The translations under genes and the position numbers were made by a program. A stretch of DNA of 58,224 nucleotides from JBCLLP01 sp039738635 (lineage in GTDB: Bacteria; Patescibacteriota; Saccharimonadia; CAILAD01; BJGX01): positions 1 to 58,224 of the forward strand of contig JBCLLN010000005.1 of assembly GCA_039738635.1 (NCBI GenBank), given 5' to 3'. Numbering within the stretch: the stretch's first letter is position 1; each line of letters begins with the position of its first letter. Under the pieces are notes generated by a model. The model was not told where the DNA came from. It worked only from the letters and a program-made list of their open reading frames with translations, and made no database searches. Positions 52,641 through 58,224 of this stretch are shown one piece after another.

Positions 52641-54853
52641 ACACTGATCGGCAAGATAAATCTTGGATAGTTTGCCTTTCCACCTTTCCACCGCGACAGT
52701 GCGGTATAGCTACCTTTACCACTGACCTTACCAATGCTATTGATAAAATGTTTGGACCGTCGGTTAAGTCAAAGATTGTCGCGATGAATCTTACCGAAGT
52801 AAGTTATTTGCCCTATCCCGACAAAGTAATTCTACAGATCAGCCAGCCTCGCGCGGAGGACTATGTTAATGTCGCGGGCAAGCTTAACAATATCAAAGAG
52901 GTAAAGCTTGTCAATATTCAACATGAATTCGGTCTCTTTGGAGGGGAGTATGGCTCACATCTACTTCTGCTTCTAGAAAAACTGCAGAAGCCGATTGTTA
53001 CTACCATGCACTCTGTTCTTCCTGCTCCGGATGAAAAAATGCGCAGTGTCGTTCAAGCTATCATGAAATATTCGAAAGGAATAATCGTCATGACTCGCTC
53101 CTCAAAGGAAATTCTCGTTGATGATTATGGGCTGGATCCTGATCGAATTCAAGTTATTCCTCATGGTATCCATCATGTTCCCTATAGAACCAGTGAGCGC
53201 GCCAAGTCTGCCTTCGGCCTACCACACAAACTAATTCTCTCAACCTTTGGGTTTCTTAGCCCCGGCAAAGGGGTCGAGTATGTAATTGAGGCTCTACCAG
53301 GGGTAGTAGCTAAATTTCCCAATATTCAATTCCTTATCGCTGGCGTCACTCACCCCGTCGTTCTGGCTCAGCAAGGCGAAACTTACCGTAATGCACTTAA
53401 TAAAAAAGTGCAGCAGCTTGGTTTGGGCAATTATGTTTCTTTTTATAATACTTATTTTGATATAAATAAACTGCTTCAATTTTTGGAGGCTACTGACATC
53501 TATCTTGCCACTTCCTTGGACCCAAACCAGGCCGTCTCCGGCACTTTATCTTATGCCCTGGGTAGCGGGCGTCCGGTCATCTCCACCGCCTTTGCTCAAG
53601 CCAAACAAGATATTACGAGCGAGGTCGGCAGATTAGTTGACTTCAAAAACTCGCAGGCTTTTACCGATGCCATCATTGAACTAGTAAGTAATCAAGAAGC
53701 CTGTTTACAGCTTGGCAAAAACGCTTATTTTCGCACCAGGCATATGACCTGGGAAAATGTTGCTCATTCCTACTTAAAATATTTCTCACAGTTGGCGCCG
53801 GAGCTAGCCCTAGGGCAAAGAAAACTTCCACCCATAAAACTTGAACATTTGGCTAAAATGACCGATGATTTTGGCATTATTCAGTTTGCCCGGCTGACCG
53901 AACCGGATCTTTCTTCTGGCTATACCCTGGATGATAATGCCCGAGCCTTAATTGCGGTCGCTCTTCATTATAAAAAATTTGGGACCCGCTCGGCGCTAAA
54001 GCTTGCCTCTATATATCTCGATTTTCTTTATCGGGTAGTCAAGCCTGACGGTTATTTTGATAATTATGTCAATTCCAACCGTACTATTGATAAGCAAAGA
54101 AATATCCGGAAAAGTTCAGAAGATCCCAGTGCTCGAGCCTTGTATGCTTTGGCCTTGGTTTCAACTATCGAAGAAATTCCTAAACATTTTAGAAAACAAG
54201 CCCATACTCTCTTTGAGCAAAGTTTTCAGAAGAACATTGCTTTTTCCTCGCCTCGCGCTATCGCTTTTTATATCAAGGCCCTCCATTGCTTGCTGGCTAA
54301 ACACAAAGAGCCCGATACTCTTGCTGCCTTAAGGTCCTGTTCGGAACAACTCATGATTATGTATGACAAGAGTTGCTCTCCGGACTGGGAATGGTTTGAG
54401 CATTATTTAACATATTCAAACGCCATCCTGCCAGAAGCGCTCCTCCTCGGGTACGAAATAACCGGAGTAAAAAGATATCTTGAAGTGTCCCGGAAAACCC
54501 TCGACTTCTTGATCAACCATACTTTTAAAGACAATATCTATATTCCTGTTGGCCAAAGCGGCTGGTTCCCCAAGGGAGGGGCAAGACAGTATTTTGACCA
54601 GCAGCCCGAGGACACCACTGCCACTGTAGAGGCTTTAAATACAATGTTTCGGTTAACAAACGAGAAAGAGTATAAGCAGTTAGCGTATAGCGCATTTAAT
54701 TGGTTTCTGGGAGATAATTTTCTCGGACAGGTTGTGTATGATCGGACCACCGGAGGATGCTATGATGGGGTTGGAAAAAAATTTATTAACCTCAACCAGG
54801 GCGCCGAATCCACTATTTCATATCTTTTTGCCCGCTTCTCTTTTGAGGACTAA
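52637..54853 (+). CDS. GT4 glycosyltransferase fused to an alpha/alpha-toroid-like domain
   Basis: A 738-residue fusion. Residues 1-390 form a GT-B glycosyltransferase (STFPPRQCGIATFT; GFLSPGKGVEYVIEALP; LDPNQAVSGTLSYALGSGRPVI). Residues ~400-738 are helical with DDNARALIA and EDPSARALYAL, like six-hairpin/alpha-alpha toroid carbohydrate enzymes. Such fusions next to GH130 genes suggest mannan or mannosyl glycan metabolism. Co-transcribed with GH130; composition is foreign to the rest of the window. Confidence 0.85.
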   Translation: MNTDRQDKSWIVCLSTFPPRQCGIATFTTDLTNAIDKMFGPSVKSKIVAMNLTEVSYLPYPDKVILQISQPRAEDYVNVAGKLNNIKEVKLVNIQHEFGLFGGEYGSHLLLLLEKLQKPIVTTMHSVLPAPDEKMRSVVQAIMKYSKGIIVMTRSSKEILVDDYGLDPDRIQVIPHGIHHVPYRTSERAKSAFGLPHKLILSTFGFLSPGKGVEYVIEALPGVVAKFPNIQFLIAGVTHPVVLAQQGETYRNALNKKVQQLGLGNYVSFYNTYFDINKLLQFLEATDIYLATSLDPNQAVSGTLSYALGSGRPVISTAFAQAKQDITSEVGRLVDFKNSQAFTDAIIELVSNQEACLQLGKNAYFRTRHMTWENVAHSYLKYFSQLAPELALGQRKLPPIKLEHLAKMTDDFGIIQFARLTEPDLSSGYTLDDNARALIAVALHYKKFGTRSALKLASIYLDFLYRVVKPDGYFDNYVNSNRTIDKQRNIRKSSEDPSARALYALALVSTIEEIPKHFRKQAHTLFEQSFQKNIAFSSPRAIAFYIKALHCLLAKHKEPDTLAALRSCSEQLMIMYDKSCSPDWEWFEHYLTYSNAILPEALLLGYEITGVKRYLEVSRKTLDFLINHTFKDNIYIPVGQSGWFPKGGARQYFDQQPEDTTATVEALNTMFRLTNEKEYKQLAYSAFNWFLGDNFLGQVVYDRTTGGCYDGVGKKFINLNQGAESTISYLFARFSFED

Positions 54854-54935
54854 ACTCGGTGCTATCTGTTTTTGAAGGTTCGGCGCGCGAGGCGCGCAGA
54901 AATGGTGCGAATCAGTTTCATGATATACTAGATGT

Positions 54936-55583
54936 ATGAATGTTAAAAAAAAGTTGGGTAAGAAAAAGTTAGTCTTTATCGCAATAGTTTTACTGATAGC
55001 CACATTTGCTGGTTTAGTGTTTTGGATCCAAAGTAATGAGGAAGGATACTATAGGTCTACTGACAAGGCGGGCAAAAAATACCTCAAAGATAGTTTTCAT
55101 GATGGTTCCGATCTATGGTATTGCTCAAAAAAAATTGAAGTCGTATATAAAAGTGGCTCGCCAGAGACACCAGAGACAGTTGTTGTTTATAGCCCAGTTA
55201 ATCAAGAGGAGTTTGTAAAATATTGCAGGACAAAAACAGTACTTGAATACCGTGCAGTAATTGACATACTCAAACGGAAAGATGTTAGCAGCACAATCGC
55301 AAAGTACGATACCACTAAAGCATGGGTCAAGGCTCTAGGGCACACATACATTAATGATAAAGACTATCTAAAGCGCATATTGCCTGCATACAGCAGTATG
55401 AAAATTGATTGCGTTATCGTTGTGCATTCCCCAGAGGGAACGAGGTTCTTTATTGAAAATGGAGAAAAACACGAAAGCCATGACGACCATCGTTATATCG
55501 AAGTTCAGGCCGAGGAGTTCTTGGCTTCATTAAATAAAGCTCCGGATGCTGACGTAACCAATTTTTGGCTCGGGCTTCACTAG
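54936..55583 (+). CDS. Membrane-anchored hypothetical protein
   Basis: A 215-residue protein: basic N-terminus, one membrane helix (12-31), then an exposed domain with CRTKT and CVIVVHSPEGTRFF. No family recognised. TG-n-TATACT lies six bases before ATG. The gene appears inserted between two halves of a repeat unit known from the tRNA-Val locus (54877-54902 and 55643-55685). Confidence 0.65.
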   Translation: MNVKKKLGKKKLVFIAIVLLIATFAGLVFWIQSNEEGYYRSTDKAGKKYLKDSFHDGSDLWYCSKKIEVVYKSGSPETPETVVVYSPVNQEEFVKYCRTKTVLEYRAVIDILKRKDVSSTIAKYDTTKAWVKALGHTYINDKDYLKRILPAYSSMKIDCVIVVHSPEGTRFFIENGEKHESHDDHRYIEVQAEEFLASLNKAPDADVTNFWLGLH

Positions 55584-55642
55584 TGAGGCAATTAAGAACT
55601 AAGGACAGCCGTACTATCGCTGTTGTAAGCTTGTATTTTTAG

Positions 55643-55685
55643 TATTTTACGAGCACCTTACGGAAAAGGCGTCAGCCGTTATCCC
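55643..55685 (+). repeat. Fragment of the tRNA-Val 166-bp unit
   Basis: Forty-three bases match 46593-46635 with one difference. It marks the right side of the island region. The rest of 55584-55784 shows no gene. Confidence 0.85.
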
Positions 55686-55784
55686 GACCCCCCATCAATA
55701 TAAACCTCCCACCCCAATCTGGCTATTTATATTACTCATAAATAAGCGTATAATTATATAAAGATTATTAAGGAGGATATAGCG

Positions 55785-55826
55785 ATGATGGTTATTCTGA
55801 TTTTCGGAGTAATAAACTATGGATAA
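55785..55826 (+). CDS. Leader peptide ORF overlapping the serpin start
   Basis: A 13-codon frame (MMVILIFGVINYG) with the strong site AAGGAGG nine bases upstream. Its stop lies eight bases past the serpin A of ATG, so ribosomes ending here can restart on the serpin, which has GGAG inside the leader. Confidence 0.5.
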   Translation: MMVILIFGVINYG

Positions 55827-57171
55827 TATTCAACAACCGATACAACCTCAACAAAATAACAATCTACCACCAATAACTCCCATTACGCCTGAACCTCATA
55901 AATCCAAGCTTTGGATTTATGTACTTGCTGGAATTTTGATTGTCGGGGTGGTTGTAGTGGCAGGAGCATTTTTTTTCAAAGGAAGATTACCACAAACGGA
56001 ATTGACACCACCACCAAAGTTAGATGACACCGGTTCAACGAAACAGGGCATACAAGCTGTCGCTAATGCAAATAACAAATTTGCTTTCAATTTATATTCC
56101 CAACTAAATAAATCTGAAAAAGGAAATGTTTTTTATTCTCCATATAGTATTTCTGCCGCTTTAGCAATGACATATGAGGGTGCAAAAGAACAAACAGCAG
56201 ACGAAATGAAGTCCGTTTTTCATTTTCCAGAAAGCAATATTTTAAGACCAAATTTTGCCGCAATCTATAATGACATCAATAAAGGTGCTAAAGATTATGA
56301 ATTGAGAACGGGAAATGCTTTGTGGGTTCAACAGGACTCTCCTCTTCTTGCGGATTATACGGGCAGGGTTGAAAAGTATTATGGCGGGAAGGCGACTAAT
56401 CTAGATTTCGTCAAAGAAAGTGAAAAATCAAGACAAACAATAAATAGTTTTATAGAAGAACAGACAAATAATAAAATTAAAGATTTAATTCCTACTGGCT
56501 CTCTTGGCGAGATGACGCGACTTGTTTTGACTAATGCAATATATTTTAAGGGAACTTGGCAGTGGGAATTTGATACATCTGACACTCGCGAAGAAGATTT
56601 CAAGATAACTCCCACCAACATAGTAAAAACTCCGATGATGAACATGAATTCTGGAAATGATAGGTTGAATTATGTTGACACAGAAGATGCACAAATTTTA
56701 GAATTACCATACAAGGGCGATAAAATCTCAATGCTGGTATTACTGCCAACCAAAGACCTTGCTTCAATCGAATCCACTTTGACAGCAGAAAAACTTATTG
56801 AGTATAGATCTAAAATGAAAGAAACGCAGTTGGATTCAATATCGTTTCCTAAATTTGAATTTGATACCAAATATTTCATGAATGATACTTTGAAGGCGTT
56901 AGGCATGCCGACAGCTTTTTCGGGAAACACTGACTTTTCTGGAATGACTGGCAAAAAAGATTTGTTCATTAGCTCTGTCATTCATCAGGCATATGTCAAA
57001 GTTGATGAGAAAGGAACAGAGGCGGCCGCCGCAACTGCCGTGATTATTGGCCTTACATCTGTCGAGCCGAGAAATGATTTCAGAGCAGACCGCCCATTTA
57101 TATTCATAATTCAGGAGAAAGACACCGGAAACATTCTATTTTTAGGTAGAGTAGTCAATCCTGCAAGTTAA
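55819..57171 (+). CDS. Membrane-anchored serpin
   Basis: A 450-residue serine protease inhibitor. Residues 1-28 are a Pro/Gln-rich cytoplasmic tail; 29-53 a membrane helix; a linker follows; from about 75 a full serpin fold (NVFYSPYSISAALAMTYEGA; LTNAIYFKGTWQWEFD; HQAYVKVDEKGTEAAAATA; FRADRPFIFIIQ). The reactive loop has an inhibitory-type hinge GTEAAAATA; counting from P17 Glu gives P1-P1' Thr-Ser (inference). It would display an irreversible protease trap outside the cell. Serpins are patchy in bacteria, suggesting transfer. Confidence 0.93.
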   Translation: MDNIQQPIQPQQNNNLPPITPITPEPHKSKLWIYVLAGILIVGVVVVAGAFFFKGRLPQTELTPPPKLDDTGSTKQGIQAVANANNKFAFNLYSQLNKSEKGNVFYSPYSISAALAMTYEGAKEQTADEMKSVFHFPESNILRPNFAAIYNDINKGAKDYELRTGNALWVQQDSPLLADYTGRVEKYYGGKATNLDFVKESEKSRQTINSFIEEQTNNKIKDLIPTGSLGEMTRLVLTNAIYFKGTWQWEFDTSDTREEDFKITPTNIVKTPMMNMNSGNDRLNYVDTEDAQILELPYKGDKISMLVLLPTKDLASIESTLTAEKLIEYRSKMKETQLDSISFPKFEFDTKYFMNDTLKALGMPTAFSGNTDFSGMTGKKDLFISSVIHQAYVKVDEKGTEAAAATAVIIGLTSVEPRNDFRADRPFIFIIQEKDTGNILFLGRVVNPAS

Positions 57172-57180
57172 GAATTTTTG

Positions 57181-57244
57181 CCCCCCGGCTTGTCCGCCGA
57201 AGTTTCAACGAAGGCGGAGCGTCGGGGCTGAGCTTGTGTTTTTT
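57181..57244 (+). terminator. Rho-independent terminator after the serpin
   Basis: TCCGCC (57193-57198) pairs with GGCGGA (57213-57218), with CCCC/GGGG outside, and TTTTTT at 57239-57244. Confidence 0.7.
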
Positions 57245-57352
57245 GGAAGTTTTCCTCAAAATGGGTTCTAGTCTTGTCGTATAAGGAAGTTAAATATTAA
57301 ATTAAGCCTAATAATACTATTTATTAAATTTGGTTAAAGTATAATAGCTACT

Positions 57353-58102
57353 ATGAGCATCAAAACAAGCACTAAAAAACCACTGAAGCTTTTAAAAATA
57401 TATAATGCCACAAAAGTAGAGTGGCTAGCTAATATTTTAGCTTATTCCAAGATAGTCCTAGTGGTTGCTATTCCAGTTGCGATACTCAATATCATTCAGG
57501 CTAATGGTAGTATTGGTGACTATGTCATCACGAGCCTAGTGGCTTGGTCTTTTGTGGTGATGGCAATTATAACCCTCTCAACCCATAAAAAACAGCTAAC
57601 AAATTTTAAACTTAGCGCAATTTTTACTCTAGCTAGTGCTAGACTCCTACAATACCTTGCGGTGTGCGTGGTGCTTATTCTATGCTCCACGCCAGCCATA
57701 GTGGGAATTTTTAGCGTACTTTCGCCATTTATGTCTCCCCAAATGCCGATTTATGTTTTTGTACCCTTGGGACTAGTGAGCATTTTTATAGGGGCCTACT
57801 TACTGACTTCTTTTAGTGTGGCCCAGACAGCGGTACTTGCCACTAACCATACCACAGTTCAGGCCCTCAGGCTGAGTGCTAAATTAACAAAAGGCTATAA
57901 AATTAAAATATTTATTGGTTATATGACGCTAATTATTATTGCCCTACTGATCCTGTTTGTAATAATTACTATCCTAGCCACCAACAAGGATCTCAATGAA
58001 AACAAGAATATCAGCAATCTCATATACCTTATTGTGGTAACAATTATATTGCCTATAATATTTATATTCCAGACCAAGCTTTATGAGAGGCTTAGTGAAT
58101 AG
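57353..58102 (+). CDS. Multi-pass membrane protein
   Basis: A 249-residue protein with about six hydrophobic helices and an N-terminal basic tail. It looks like the small integral proteins often next to ligA or membrane biogenesis genes in this lineage; no family recognised. TATAAT lies seven bases before ATG. It overlaps ligA. Confidence 0.75.
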   Translation: MSIKTSTKKPLKLLKIYNATKVEWLANILAYSKIVLVVAIPVAILNIIQANGSIGDYVITSLVAWSFVVMAIITLSTHKKQLTNFKLSAIFTLASARLLQYLAVCVVLILCSTPAIVGIFSVLSPFMSPQMPIYVFVPLGLVSIFIGAYLLTSFSVAQTAVLATNHTTVQALRLSAKLTKGYKIKIFIGYMTLIIIALLILFVIITILATNKDLNENKNISNLIYLIVVTIILPIIFIFQTKLYERLSE

Positions 58103-58224
58103 GCCTCAAGCTCAAGCAAGAGCCCAAGAACTGAAGGCCGTAATAGACGACTATCGCTACAAATACCATGTCTTAGATGACCCCACAATAACTGACGAAA
58201 TATACGATAGCCTAACTCGCGAAT
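58083..58224 (+). CDS. ligA: NAD-dependent DNA ligase, N-terminal part
   Basis: The first 47 residues of LigA, cut by the window end. DDYRYKYHVLDDPTITDEIY followed by DSLTRE is the Ia domain that binds NAD. The start may be ATG 58083 or GTG 58095; both overlap the upstream gene. Confidence 0.88.
   Translation, partial: MRGLVNRPQAQARAQELKAVIDDYRYKYHVLDDPTITDEIYDSLTRE

Overview
The window looks like a chromosome segment of a host-dependent Patescibacteria (CPR) bacterium, most like Candidatus Saccharibacteria. This is inferred from the gene set, very short spacers, AT-rich DNA using the standard code (TGA is a stop), many lineage-type membrane proteins and almost no biosynthetic genes. No rRNA gene is present to prove it.

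Layout. 1-2333: two direct copies of a Y1 (IS200/REP-type) transposase element flank a strikingly GC-rich gene for a LAXTG sortase-anchored surface protein. 2506-9400: tRNA-Gln, murI, an acyl desaturase, a histidine phosphatase, alkA, a small membrane protein and a P1B-type ATPase. 9565-19654: two paralogous ~650-residue proteins with 21-residue tandem repeats, surrounding proS, murB, a pterin dehydratase, a small HTH protein, xthA and rpmG. 20022-29959: a thioredoxin-like protein, a membrane trypsin-like protease, then a tightly overlapping operon gap-rpiB-rpe-tktN-tktC-pfkB-pfkB-trxB followed by a glutaredoxin. This is a compact lower-glycolysis/pentose-phosphate and thiol-redox module. 30455-39542: uvrB, uvrA and uvrC with a TraB-like gene and an orphan HsdR-N nuclease-like gene. 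39584-45623: holin-like protein, secG, an oligopeptide-binding protein, an Rpf-like muralytic protein, an FAD-linked oxidase, tRNA-Leu and folD. 46406-51435: tRNA-rich accessory zone with tandem att-like repeats, a MITE, coiled-coil proteins and ybaK. 51461-57171: island with an HTH-gene remnant, a GH130 phosphorylase, a GT4 fusion protein and a membrane-anchored serpin. The end holds a membrane protein and the 5' part of ligA.

Main unexplained signals. (1) A ~290-nt sequence occurs twice (5813-6105 and 15622-15931) with no ORF, several conserved helices, and a long-range helix with a compensatory base change: a candidate new structured RNA. (2) At least 17 genes have a -10 box exactly 6-7 nt before the ATG, so most transcripts should be leaderless; this also corrects several start codons. 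(3) tRNA 3' ends are repeatedly duplicated, including a 166-bp unit in tandem after tRNA-Val, parts of which bound the GH130/GT4 island. (4) Several genes could act at the host surface: the LAXTG protein, Rpf-like protein, serpin and paired repeat proteins.
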